From: Pyrus communis
Lineage: Eukaryota; Streptophyta; Magnoliopsida; Rosales; Rosaceae
Reading direction: 5' to 3'
Assembly: GCF_963583255.1 (NCBI RefSeq)
Contig: NC_084815.1
Span: 16,291,807 to 16,355,806 of the forward strand
Length of the DNA: 64,000 nt
The notes under the pieces were generated by a model that was not told where the DNA came from, ran no database searches, and saw only the letters and a list, made by a program, of their open reading frames with translations. Below are positions 21,497-32,301 of this stretch, one piece after another. A program made the translations under genes and the position numbers. Numbering within the stretch: the stretch's first letter is position 1; each line of letters begins with the position of its first letter.

Positions 21497-23584
21497 GGGT
21501 AAATTACACTTTACCACATCAAGTTTGAGGTCTATTGCAACCTCATACAACATTGTCAAAAAATTTCACTTTCATACGTCACGTACTATTTTATTTCAAT
21601 ATAATACCTCTGTTATATTTTTCATCCATTAGTTCGTTAAGAACTAGCTAGGGGATGCCATTACACATCAGCCCATTCCCTCCAAAACTTAGACACATCA
21701 TAAAAAAAAAAATTAAATTAAATTAAATTAAAACAAAATGAAAAGAGGCCCACCCTCTCTTCTTCCACCGACCACATGACCTTCATCTCCTCCAATCTCC
21801 ATAACCACCAGCACACCACCCCTCTTGACGGCCCAGAAGCTCCATTCTTTAACGAAGGTTGAACGGCCCAGAAGCTCCAAATGTTGCTCCGATCTACTAC
21901 CTCCTGCGTAGAATTCTCCGATAAATCACGTTTAATGCCATTTTCGACGACATCACTTACTTCTCGTTGAGCGCCAAAATCTGCTTGGCGTCTGGTTTTG
22001 GATACCCCATTTCGGTGATATGAGTGTGGATAGACTGAAGGCTCGGAAAATCCCTTTGATTGAAATCAAATAAAAACCCTCATTTGATTGAAACCAACTC
22101 AAAAAACCATTTGATTGAAACCAAATAAAAAAACCCCCTTCGCACTCAGTTGTATACAAATCAAACAACCCCATTTGATTGAAACCTAACCAAAAAAAAA
22201 AATGAAAAATACAACCCAGATCAAGAACAATGACGAAAATGATCAGTGGGTTTTATGGTTATGAAAATATGAAATAGTACCATGACCATCCGTATGGCCC
22301 TGAGTTCTTCCATGGAGCTTAGACTGGTAGGTTTGGTAGAAACAGCCAACTTTAATCTGCTCGAAACAAGCACATCAAAATATAAAAAAATTATACTAAA
22401 ACGGAAATTATCAGAAGAAGAAGGAAGACGAAGAGATGAAGAGAAGGTGTTTCATGAAAGGGAGGAAGGGATGAAGGTGGCTGAAACAAAAAAAAAAAAA
22501 AACCGAAGATTCCCAATCTTCATCCTCCCCACCCGAGCCCACCCCCTTCTTCCATCTCCCATCACCTATCACCCATCACCCACTCCTTCCCCCATTAATT
22601 CTGCACCTCATTCTCTAACCCAAAATTCCAAATTCCTCGCTAGGGTTCTCGTGGACGCCCTTGTCGACAACAATGTTCCAGAAATTTCATGGATTTCAAA
22701 ACCCAGGTCTGGGCGAGGACGATCATGACGTCAATGGAGAACCAGTCGATTAGGCCACAGACGGCAAACCTAGGTCGCCGAAAGATGCGATCTTTGAGAG
22801 GCCATCGCCGTGGAGGGAGTCAAGCTTGGGGTGGGGGTAGGGACGAAGCTACAAATTTATTTTAGTGGGGGCATCCCAAAAATCAATTAAGAAAACTTTA
22901 TTATAGTGTGGCTTATACTCAATATGATAATAGGGATGCTTTCAAATAATGATGTATCACAATACCATGTTACAAAAATTTCAGTATAGTAGTGGAAAAT
23001 GGAAAAGTGGTGAGAAAAATATTAATACATGATAGGCGGGAGAGGAGATTTTCAGTTTGAATGACAGAGTAAGAGCACTTTTACTCATAATATTTGATAT
23101 AGAGTGTAAATGGTATGAATGTATGTTGGATATTAGATACATATATTTTCTTCGAAGATAACGTGTGTATATTAAATAACTCTAGTCTACAACTTAACAA
23201 ACGAATTACTTGAGTGGGGGCATCTGTCTCAGTGGGCCTTCATTGGCTGTGTCCATGGGTGGGGGTGAAGAGGAGAATGGGGGTGGGGGTGAAGAGTAGA
23301 AAGGGCTCAGGGAAGGGAGATGGGTTTTGTTTTGTTTTTTTTTTATTTTTTTTAATGGGGTAAATTATTATAATATTTTAAATGCATAAAAAATTATTTT
23401 TTTGCCACGTGGCACAAATTTGGCAGATACGTCAACACAAATGTGAATCTCATATTTGTCACATCATCACTTAACGATTTACTTAACAGATTTTCTAACG
23501 GATACATGAATTTGAAATGTTTTAAAGATGTTGTAAGAAATTGAGATCGATCATAAACCTAAAGGGGTAAAATGTAATTTACCC
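21497..23584. mobile_element. Mutator-like non-autonomous element, 2.1 kb
   Basis: The termini are long inverted repeats: left GGGTAAATTACACTTTACC, right (read inverted) GGGTAAATTACATTTTACCC. Similarity continues inward past CAACATTGTC / CAACATCTTT. Both sides are flanked by TTTTTTAAT (21488-21496 and 23585-23593), a perfect 9-bp duplication, the Mutator hallmark. No transposase remains. The interior (21760-22830) is GC-richer than its surroundings and includes a 148-codon frame, so it may carry captured host sequence (Pack-MULE style). A different repeat bounded by GTGGGGGCATC motifs (about 22848-23255) sits inside it. Confidence 0.8.
22282..22728 (+). CDS. Unrecognised frame inside the Mutator-like element
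   Basis: A 148-codon open frame starting MTIRMALSSSMELRL, with a lysine/glutamate-rich middle and a proline-rich C-terminal half. It matches no family known to me. It lies wholly inside the 2.1-kb element and could be captured exon sequence or chance. It may well be non-functional. Confidence 0.2.
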   Translation: MTIRMALSSSMELRLVGLVETANFNLLETSTSKYKKIILKRKLSEEEGRRRDEEKVFHEREEGMKVAETKKKKNRRFPIFILPTRAHPLLPSPITYHPSPTPSPINSAPHSLTQNSKFLARVLVDALVDNNVPEISWISKPRSGRGRS

Positions 23585-23699
23585 TTTTTTAATTGTCTAC
23601 AATACTTTTCAAACACCATATTGTTTTTACTAAGATGCCATTCTTTTTTATGATATTCATATTGGCTTTTGGATAGTTTTTTTACATTTTTTTTTTTAA

Positions 23700-24310
23700 A
23701 ACAAAGGGACTAATAGCCGGACAAAAGAGAAATTAATGTAGCGCGGTCGAGAGACCCCAGAAATATAAAAAAATAATAATGCCTTACAAGAAGATGGAGC
23801 TTACTCAAAGTAGATTGGACTCAAAGGATGAAAGAGGCTCAGGTTGGCCAACTTATCGGCTACTTCATTTAACGATAGATATGTTGAATATTACGTTCTT
23901 AGTCATGTAGTAACATCGCATGACAGGCTTAAATCAATTCAGCAATAGAATGATTGTCAGTGGCACCATGTGTTATCAGTTGGATAACAATTGCAGGATC
24001 ATACTCCATCAAAAGGCATTGAATACCTTTATTCCCAGAAAGTTGTAAACCCACAAAGATGCCCCAAATTTCAGCGTTGAGAATCTAACCACGCCTAAGA
24101 TTAACACAAAAACCAGCATCCTAAGCTCCAAAAGAGTTCTTAAGAACACTACCTGCTCTAAAAAAATTAAAAGGGCTTTTTTCTGCAACCATCCACATTT
24201 AGTTTAAACCACCCATTTGGAGGCAGTTCCCAATGAAGGAAAGTAAAGGTTCTAGGTACCTTATGAGAAGTCATAATATTTGCTTGTAGCCATTCATGAC
24301 AAAAGAGTGA
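23700..24310 (-). pseudogene. LINE RNase H-like remnant
   Basis: On minus, broken frames give the order typical of the RNase H-like tail of plant LINEs: NVDGCRKK, then a GFCVNLRRG-like piece, NAEIWGIFVGLQLSG, and an EYDPAIVIQLI-like strand with HSIAELI. Several stops and frameshifts interrupt it. It is a fossil, with no reverse transcriptase seen alongside. Confidence 0.65.
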
Positions 24311-24357
24311 ATAATAATTTTGAGATCACTTGGGAAGACAAAATCACTGTAGAAAAA

Positions 24358-24513
24358 AGGAAACTTTAACGAAAAGCTCATGGTACTGTTTACTTTAATG
24401 AAAAATCATAATTTTACATTAAAAAGTCAATCATGGTACTATTCACTTTACCATTTATTTTATTCTTATCGTTAAAACTCAAAGTTTTCAAGTCTTTTTC
24501 ATTAGTTTTCCTT
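24358..24513 (-). mobile_element. Short MITE family D, copy 1 (inverted)
   Basis: A 155-160 bp non-coding element with ends AAACTTTAACGAAAAG and CATTAGTTTTCCTTTT. The internal signature is GGTACTATTCACTTTACC. Three further copies in the opposite orientation lie at 28551-28708, 31307-31467 and 38382-38541. Confidence 0.8.
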
Positions 24514-24786
24514 TTAAAAAATGCTCTTATTTTGCTTTTGCCAAATGAACCAACAGGTGACACAAAACACAAGATGCTAATAATAATGGTCACAGAAGAA
24601 ACCCTTCGAACAAAAAAATATTATGCAGACAATTAAAACATAAAAAAAAAAATTTGGAACATTATTCAATTGAGAATTTGAGACTTTAATGGATTTATAA
24701 ATCCATGGATTTTTATGAAGTTTAATTGATTTGTAGAGATTCCATATAAAATTTTGATTAAATTCCCTCGAAATCTCATAGGAAGA

Positions 24787-27080
24787 TGTGACGACCCGTC
24801 CCAAATTAAAATATATTTTATCCTTGAACGCGTGGAAATGACAATTTTGCCCTCGTGGGTCTTGTGACGTGGTGTGCGTAGATAATTTGTGAATCATTTT
24901 TCTGTTGACGAAATCAAATTATATTTGACGCCACGAGAATGTTGATATGAATTAAGGGCCTTGTTGGGTTGTAGTGGAAAATTGGGTTTGTTTGGATTAA
25001 ATTGTTAGCCTTAAATTTTATGGCCCAAATTAGGCCCTATCTTTTTTATTATCACCCAACCTGGACCACACACACACACATTCACCCCTCACGTACTTGC
25101 ACTCACTCTTTCTCTTGATTCTTCCCTGTCCGTACAGTCCGTACATCCACACACCCAACCAATCTCGTCGTGCACAGATTGAGCTAATGGAGACTACTTC
25201 TAAGTTCCTTGCAAGTTGGGGAACACAGTCATACCAGTAGTTTGGGGAAAAGACCTCGGGAACCTGAGAATCCTTAAACTCTGGCGAGGAGTTAAACTAC
25301 TTCGACATGATCGTGGGATCTACTTAAGGATTTAAGACTCGTGGTAGTTCTCAAACAACTTCCCTAGTCTTTTAGAACAATTTTGGAGTAGGTTTGGACG
25401 TCGGGATACACGGGTTTGGGAAGTTGCAGATTTGGTTGGACTGTCGAAGGATTTTCGACCATGTTCCGTCGATTTTAGGCTTTTAAATAGGTAAGATCAT
25501 GTTCTCCTAGTTGAGAGCTTCAATTTGGTACCAATTTCATGAAATTTGGTGTTAAAACGACGAAGATATTAAGATTTAAAGTTTTTCCAGAAACCGGTGA
25601 GTGCAGCGGCTGCCGGTGCCGGAATCTGGCGAACCATCGGAGAAGAAGAGGAATATTTTGTCAACTTTGACGGAATATGCTAACTGCGTAAGGTAACACC
25701 GTTAGTTTTTAGACGGAATATGTTGTTATTTAACGGAATATTCCTTAACGCTGTTAGGGATTTCGTCCATCGCGTCAGGCTCATGGCCATGCGTGTGGCA
25801 GTGCCTTGGCCAGCACGTGGGATGCTGAAATGTTTTTCTAAAAATATAAGGATGCTCGTGGTGTTGAGTAGGCCACGATGGTATATTCAAACACCCCAAT
25901 TGAGCAACGTATGAGAAGTTATTTCATAGTGATGGTTATGTGCTTAAAAGTAACATTAAAATAGTTGTTTCACATATAGGTGAGATGTTTCCAGAGGACG
26001 AGGGCAGCCAGGCGAGACTTGGGGGTTATGACCCGGCTACATACCAGTGAGTAGGCTTTTTGGTTTTATATATATACATATATATGCCTTATGTTTCCCA
26101 GAAACTGCTTAAATGTGTTTTTACGTTTTAAATGCCATGTCATATGCATTATATATTAAAATATGCTTTATTATAGCTGTACATATTACTGCTCGACGCT
26201 GTGGACGCTCAGGTAAGCTTCAGGTAAGTATATAGTGATGATTGTGATGGTAGTGAGCATGATTATGATGAGTTGCTTTTAGTGATTTATATCCTGCATC
26301 CCGATGTTAGTGCTCTTCCCGAGGACAGGGCATAGCCTTCACGTGATCGTTCACCTCCCGCACCACACGCTCACCTTAGATCCAAGGCAGGTGCCAACCT
26401 TCTTACAGACCACATTAGGTGGTTCCGACTCGTAGGTGACTTGCGATACTTCGCACAACCTTCACATGATCGTAGCACTTGAGCGTACTTATTTATACCT
26501 AGCCTGTTGTACAGAACACATAGGTGGTTCCGACTCGTGTGTAGGATTTGATTTGATTGTTGAGTTATAGATTCAGCCGTATAGGTCACGTTAGGTGAGT
26601 TCAGCTGATATGTCACTTTATATTAGTGCAATTCCCCTGGCTTACTTATTCATGGTTGAGATGATTGTCATGGCATACACATGGTTTGGTTATTCTCGAG
26701 TATAGTTTTCATATATGTTTACAATATTATTTTCTAGGAAACTTATACGGGTTTTACAGCGAGGGGTTATTATATTTGAAAAGATAAATCGTTTTGAAAG
26801 TTTTGTTTTTGCCCACTCACACTTTCTGTTTTGCGCTCTTCCAGGTTCTAGATAGAAGTTAGTGTCGGTCGCTCACGAGGACTTCTCGGCGGTTCTGACA
26901 GACATCCACTAGTGTAGGGTTTCTTTTATGATCTGTATAATTATTATTTATTCTTCTAGACTGCACTTTGATACATATGCTCTGTTTGTGTGTGTCTTTA
27001 CTCTAATCACTTTCATTCGTACTTATAGGCTAGTCTAAGGTAAGATAACTAGTGGTTTTTATTGAGGTCGGGGTGTTTCA
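24787..27080. mobile_element. Solo LTR, 2.3-kb family, copy A
   Basis: Begins TGTGACGACCCGTCCC and ends GGTCGGGGTGTTTCA. It aligns throughout with the copies at 34008-36271, 49941-51895 (inverted, truncated) and 54459-56752 (inverted); its length of 2294 equals that of the last. No primer-binding site, polypurine tract or coding interior is attached, so it is a solitary LTR. Flanks GAAGA and AAATG do not match, so no target duplication is visible. Shared landmarks include TTGCCCACTCAC, CCAGGTTCTAG and CTGACAGAC near the right end. The orientation chosen here is arbitrary. Frames inside are not genes. Confidence 0.8.
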
Positions 27081-27159
27081 AAATGGTGAGATTTGTGGAT
27101 GCTTAAAATACACTACGAAATCTCTCCAATTCCCTCTAATTCCTCAACTTTCTCAAATT

Positions 27160-27380
27160 CTTTAAAATCAATTTCTAATTGAATACACATGGAATGTTAT
27201 AAATTTCTTTAAAATCCTAATTGAATACATCCGAATTTCTAAAGATTTTAATAAACTATCTTAAAATTCTAATTGAATACACCTTGAATTTCAGATAATC
27301 ACTTAAAATCTTGATTGAATACCCCTAGATTCATTAAAAGAATTAAAATCCTTCAAATCCCAATTGAATACACCCCCCTA
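27160..27380 (+). repeat. Short degenerate tandem repeat around TTGAATACACC
   Basis: AAAATCCTAATTGAATACA and variants recur about five times every 45-50 bases. The sequence left of the adjacent solo LTR (24640-24786) has similar composition, so the LTR may have inserted into this repeat. Confidence 0.5.
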
Positions 27381-27980
27381 AAACTTTGCAATACTTGAAT
27401 AGAAATAATAGAATCTCCCAGGGCCCAAAAAAAATAAATAAATAAGAAAAAAAGAAAAGAATTTGGAACATTAAGACTTTGCAATACTTGAATAGAAATA
27501 ATATAGTCTCTACATATATGTGCAATAGACTCATAGACACCCACACATTTGTAGCACGAATGATCAGCAACTAACCCCCTCTTGAAGCGTTGACTATTAG
27601 TGAGGAGTATATCCAATCATAGAAGCCACAAGAAATATTTCACATTAGGAGGTAAATACCATTGCTAGATAGACTTCCACCTCCAATCTGGACATTCAGA
27701 CACTTGAATAACAAGATTATAAACGAATTTAACAGTGAAATTTCCATCACTAGTTTCATTCCAAATACATTTGTCTTGGGCACCTTCCATAATATTAATA
27801 GCAGTGTTAACAATATGATCCACAATTTCTTTTGGAAACCACTCCAGAAGTTGATCAATACTCCAACCCCCATTTGAATAAATTTTGGCTACTATAGCAT
27901 TAATCATCTCTTTGTGACAGTGGCAATAAAGCATGATGTTAGAAAAGACCACATTTGGAACCAAGAACAATTGCACTTAA
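27345..27980 (-). pseudogene. LINE zinc-knuckle/RNase H region remnant
   Basis: Overlapping minus frames together resemble the C-terminal part of plant LINE reverse transcriptase proteins: KCIWNETSDGNFTVKFVYNL, then WRWKSIW, then DILLTNSQRFKRGLVADHSC followed by CYKCVGVYESIAHI. In intact elements this is the zf-RVT region. Frame changes and stops separate the pieces, so it is decayed. Confidence 0.75.
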
Positions 27981-28550
27981 TACAAAATTGTCAGTCGCTG
28001 ATGACATTGAAAAAATTGAAAGCCGTATGAATTTCGACATAAACCTAAGGGTCAAAATATAATTTATCTAAAGGTAAAATGAACGAGAAAAAAGAAAACA
28101 AGGATTTTGAATTTTCTTCTCTCCCATTTCCCTCGCCTCTAGTCCTCTCTTATTTGAACGTTCACGATTTTACGATGTCAAGGTCTTTTATTGACTTCTT
28201 TATAGAGAAACAAAAACAGAAAACGAAAGAGGAGGGAAGGGAAAGGAGAGAAGAGGATTTTGATGAGAGAGAATTATACTCCAAAATAAATGGTGGCTTC
28301 CAAAATTGGACTAGAGTAGTCACCTCCTGTACTTCGAAAGTTACATACCAATGCCAAAGTTTTATTTTAGGATACAGTACTTGTATTTTTATTCAGTAGC
28401 ACTCATTATTTGCGGACGATTATAAGATTATCATAGTGCGGTCTTTCTTCGTAGTGCCTTATAGTATTTCTACAACATACAAGATTTAGTCTTCCTAAAT
28501 TATCCATATCAAGATGGATTGATGTAGGTCCTTCATGATTGATAAGTTTA
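27981..28550. other. Intergenic DNA
   Basis: A 106-codon plus frame (28079-28399) is lysine/glutamate-rich in the middle and has no recognised domain. No splice or promoter context supports it. Confidence 0.35.
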
Positions 28551-28708
28551 AAGGAAAATTAATGAAAATGGTTTGAAAATCTTGAGTTTTAACGATAAGG
28601 ACAAAATAAAGAATAAATTAAATAGTACCATGATTAACTTTTTAGTGTAAAATTGTGGTTTTTTTGTTAAAATGAACAGTATCAGGAGCTATTCGTTAAA
28701 GTTCCCTA
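28551..28708 (+). mobile_element. Short MITE family D, copy 2
   Basis: Starts AAGGAAAATTAATGAAAATG and ends CGTTAAAGTTCCCT, with internal GATAAGGACAAAATAAAG and AATAGTACCATGATTAAC. See the inverted copy at 24358-24513. Confidence 0.8.
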
Positions 28709-28872
28709 AATATTATTGTATTCTTGATGAGTTAGAAATTGTGTAGTTGTGGTTCTTCCTTTTGGTGTCTAACTAGTTACATATGACATGTTACCCGGCG
28801 CCTGTTCTTGATCATTCATTATATATTTTTATTTGACCTAAAAAAAGAGATTTTGAAGCCTGATTATAAGTG

Positions 28873-29504
28873 GTAGGGCTGGAATATTTTTCCATAAATT
28901 GACTTACCGACCGATTCAAACCGATCGGTTCATATTGGTACAGTAATCTTGGTACATCTTCAAAATTGGTTGGCATAATCGATCGATTAACGGTATGATT
29001 TTGGTTTGTGTTTTGGTATACCGGCGGTATACCGATATATACTATACATATTTCAAATATTTTAAAGCTAATTTAGGTTTTTTATTGCATGTAAAAGTCA
29101 ACTAAAAAGGATTAAATGCTAAGATTTTCCATTGCGTAGTACCTATGTATTCTATATATGACATCAACAAAGCCAACTAGCAGAACGGAGCCTGGGAAGA
29201 ATTGTACATAAAACATCTAATATAGCTTTTGCTGATAAATACATAAAATTATCCCCGTTGTTATGAAACCTTCGATTAGAATTCTAAATTACGGAGTTTT
29301 TGAACTATTATATGATACCATTTGCTACTTGCTGGTTGTGCCATTTACTAATTGAACCGACCAACGATTTCAGCTGAATTGACTTTCGGCAATCACAAGG
29401 TAACGGTTGGCTAGCGGTAGATGATTTTTGGTAATTGTGTATATATAACTAGATGGTGGTACAATAAATTTGGCGTGGTTTGCCAACTGAATCCAACCCT
29501 AAAT
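28873..29504. mobile_element. Non-autonomous element with GGTTCGGT-like interior
   Basis: The ends TAGGGCTGGAAT and, inverted, TTAGGGTTGGATTCAG are similar. The interior has repeated ACCGATCGGTT and ACCGGCGGTATACCG motifs. Similar GGTT/ACCGG-rich elements lie at 52662-53291 and from 63511. Superfamily not determined. Confidence 0.45.
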
Positions 29505-29594
29505 TAAGCGGAACACTTTTCTTTTGGATCTTGTTAAAATTTATTCATGAGGGACAATGGAGGATCCATGATTCTAACATTGGGTGGTCATAAT

Positions 29595-29712
29595 CAAGGT
29601 ACGGTAGGTGGTAGTCAGGCATCGGCTAGGGCCTAATGCCTATACACCTAGACGAGACCTAGGTAGATTTAAGTAAATTTATTTTATATCATACACATAA
29701 GTTCCTATTTAT
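29595..29712. mobile_element. Fragment of the hAT-like CCTAGGC MITE
   Basis: A run of CTAGGGCCTAATGCC, CACCTAGACGAGACCTAGG and then AT-rich sequence matches the left 115 bases of the element at 10045-10566. The right end is missing. Confidence 0.6.
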
Positions 29713-30401
29713 ACTTAAAAGAACTACTATTGAGAATTTGAGTTTATTATTTTAATTAGGTTTACTATTTAACATACAACATACAAAAATATCATAATTT
29801 TAGCTTTAGTATTTTAGTGAATTTGATGGTGTAAGATGAAAGTTCAGTGATTACAAGTTCGTAGTACTTTACGAAATATTTTTCAGATGTCGTATGAATT
29901 TATAGTGAATTTTAAAAGAAATGACGAGGTTAAACATATGGTATAAAAACTATTGGTTGAGGTATACACCATTCCTTTATTAATTAAAATGTTAGGTGGA
30001 ACAACCTGATTGAAAAACAGTTACAAAAAGAAAAAGAAAAATGGAGAGTTGGTCATGTGGGAAATGGAGAGAGAAAGTCTCTCTTCTTCATTGGAACCAA
30101 AGGTCCAATAACATCATATCCATGGTGGTCTTTCTTATTGGTTCAAAACTTAAGTTGCACAACATCTGAACAACCATGGCTGTCTTCGCTCTTGCACCAC
30201 TTGCCCATACCGTTGGGTGGTCCTCAAAGGTCCTCACATGCACCTTTTTAGACTTCTGGGTGGTCCTAGGACTATCTAGGTCCATACATGCATCTGCCTA
30301 GTAATTTAATATGGTGCTAAACATTCGTGCAAGCTCATTTCACAATGATCAATCTTGCAAAAGTTCACTTAAATTCGAAAGTTTTATTGTTATGTACAAT
30401 A
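29713..30401. other. Intergenic DNA
   Basis: AT-rich, with a GC-richer patch at 30040-30300 that has short frames on both strands but no recognisable product. Confidence 0.35.
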
Positions 30402-30550
30402 CTATATTCGTCTATTTATTTGGTCACGGTCTAAAGGATTCCTATATAAGTGATATTACTATATTCGTCTATTTATTTGGTCACGGTCTAAAGGATTCCT
30501 ATATAAGTGATATTACTATATTCATCTATTTATTAGGTCACGGTCTAATA
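30402..30550 (+). repeat. 57-bp tandem repeat, about 2.6 units
   Basis: The unit starting TATTCGTCTATTTATTTGGT, with GGATTCCTATATAAGTGAT, is repeated twice almost perfectly and then partly. As 57 is a multiple of three, the frame at 30311-30559 stays open and encodes a 19-residue repeat. There is no sign that it is a gene. Confidence 0.85.
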
Positions 30551-31024
30551 AAAACTTAAAATATTGACAATTCGAATCATAAAATTACTTTGTAGAGATG
30601 GCACAGTTGAGTGATTAGTTAGCACCGTATCACATTATCAACTAGTTAACACTCGAGCACTTAAATGTATATTTGAGTTTAGTAAATGTTATTGTGGATT
30701 TATGAGATTAGAGTTTTTAAGTTTTCCAACAAACTGTTATGCGTGAAGTTTGACTAAAAATTAAGGAGTAATATACCTATCATGCATAACCCATAAAGTT
30801 TGTAATAACATAATTTTAATAATTAGGCTATTACCACTAACCCATCGTTTATGACAATTCAAAGTCATCCGTTAAAATGAAAGGAGCAACCTATTTGAAC
30901 GGGCGCCGCCGTCTACCGTATGCACACAAAGTCCTGCACCAAAAGAAAAAAACAATAATGTCGCTTGACAACTTGACATGGCTGTCAGTGTCACGAGAGC
31001 GACTTATGCAAGTACAAGAATAGT
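30551..31024. other. AT-rich spacer
   Basis: No recognised gene or repeat. A short minus frame at 30891-31088 lacks any domain. Confidence 0.35.
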
Positions 31025-31210
31025 CTACCCTTCCACTTTCGGTGCTTTTTCGTATTTTTTTATTTGTTTGATCACGGTTAAGCCACATTAATATTTTATA
31101 TTACTATTTATTTGTGTCTTATTGTCTTTATAAAAAAAAAACAATATAAAATGTTAATATGGTTTAACCGTAATCATATAAAACAGAAGGACACCAGAAG
31201 TGGGAATGCA
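31025..31210. mobile_element. Degenerate relative of the Mutator-type MITE at 14726
   Basis: The inner inverted pair GATCACGGTTAAGCCACATT / ATATGGTTTAACCGTAATC matches that of 14726-14941, and AGACAATCC near the right end recalls its terminus. The left terminus is eroded and no target duplication was found. Confidence 0.6.
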
Positions 31211-31306
31211 GACAATCCTTGTCCCTTGTACAAATCATGTTCACTGTAATTGTTATGATTCACTTTAGTAATTCATATCATAGTACATTATAATATATAT
31301 TTTATT

Positions 31307-31467
31307 AAAAGAAAACTAATGAAAAAGGTTTGAAAATTTTGAGTTTTAATGATAATGACAAAATAAATGGTAAAGTGAATAGTACCATATTTGACTTTTT
31401 AATGTAAAAATGTAATTTTTCGTTAAAGTAAATAGTACCGCGAACTTTTCGTTAAAACTTCTTTTTA
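31307..31467 (+). mobile_element. Short MITE family D, copy 3
   Basis: Starts AAAGAAAACTAATGAAAAAG and ends TTCGTTAAAACTTCTTTT. It aligns with the copies at 28551 and 38382. Confidence 0.8.
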
Positions 31468-31474
31468 TTAAACT

Positions 31475-31876
31475 GAAACATCACATGATAGAAAACACTC
31501 TATACAAATCATCTTTTAACACGATAACTGTTTATCTTATTGTCTTTAAAATTTTAGACACAAAACTAACATTGCAAATATGTGACAGCATTTTAATTTT
31601 AATGGCAAACAGAATTAAGAAAGTGACAATAGTTATGACCACTGTTCTAAAAACTTTTGCCTAGCGCTTAGGCGGGAAACATCACATGATAGAAAACACT
31701 ATATACAAATCATCTTTTAACATGATAACTGCTTTATCTTATTGTCTTTAAAAATTTAGACACAAAACTAACATTTGCAAATATGTGACAACATTTTAAT
31801 TTTATTGGCAAACAGAATTAAGAAAGTGACACTAGTTATGATCATTGTTCTAAAAATCTCCGCCTAGAGCCGCCTA
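31475..31876 (+). repeat. 201-bp tandem duplication across a MITE boundary
   Basis: GAAACATCACATGATAGAAA starts at 31475 and again at 31676, and similarity runs for about 201 bases in each. Each copy ends with GTTATGA(C/T)C followed by the first bases of the hAT-like MITE (NACTGTTCTAAAAA-type end), so the duplication includes flank plus MITE terminus. Confidence 0.85.
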
Positions 31877-32301
31877 GGTACTAGGCAGCTGGCCACTACC
31901 CTGATTAATGCTTAGGCGTTTGAAAATTAAGAAATGGTGCCTAAACCTGCTGAGGCGCCCGTCTAAACCGCCTAGATCGCGACTCAATTAAACAGATGAT
32001 ATATAACTTTAATTTTACATTTTTTTTCTTTTAATAAATTGAAAGAGACTTGTTGCATACTTAAATGAACACACATTATATCATTGGTCCCATGTTTTCA
32101 TTATGTTCCAATACTTCATAATATATATGTCATTCTATTTTTTCGTTTATGATAAATTATATATATTTTAAGCATAAGTAAACACTTATTTACATAAAAT
32201 ATAATAGATTTATTTAAATCCACCTAGTCCGCCTAGGCTCCACCTAGGCTCTAGGCCCTAACCCGTTGCTCGACTAGCACCTAACGTCTTTTAGAATCTT
32301 G
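31843..32301. mobile_element. hAT-like MITE with CCTAGGC-rich ends, copy 2
   Basis: Starts CATTGTTCTAAAAATCTCCG and ends CGTCTTTTAGAATCTTG, inverted relative to the copy at 10045. CGCCTAGG-type motifs cluster at both ends. The flanks GTTATGAT and GTTATGAC (8 bp) form the target duplication; the tandemly duplicated left flank at 31632 matches the right flank exactly. Confidence 0.8.
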
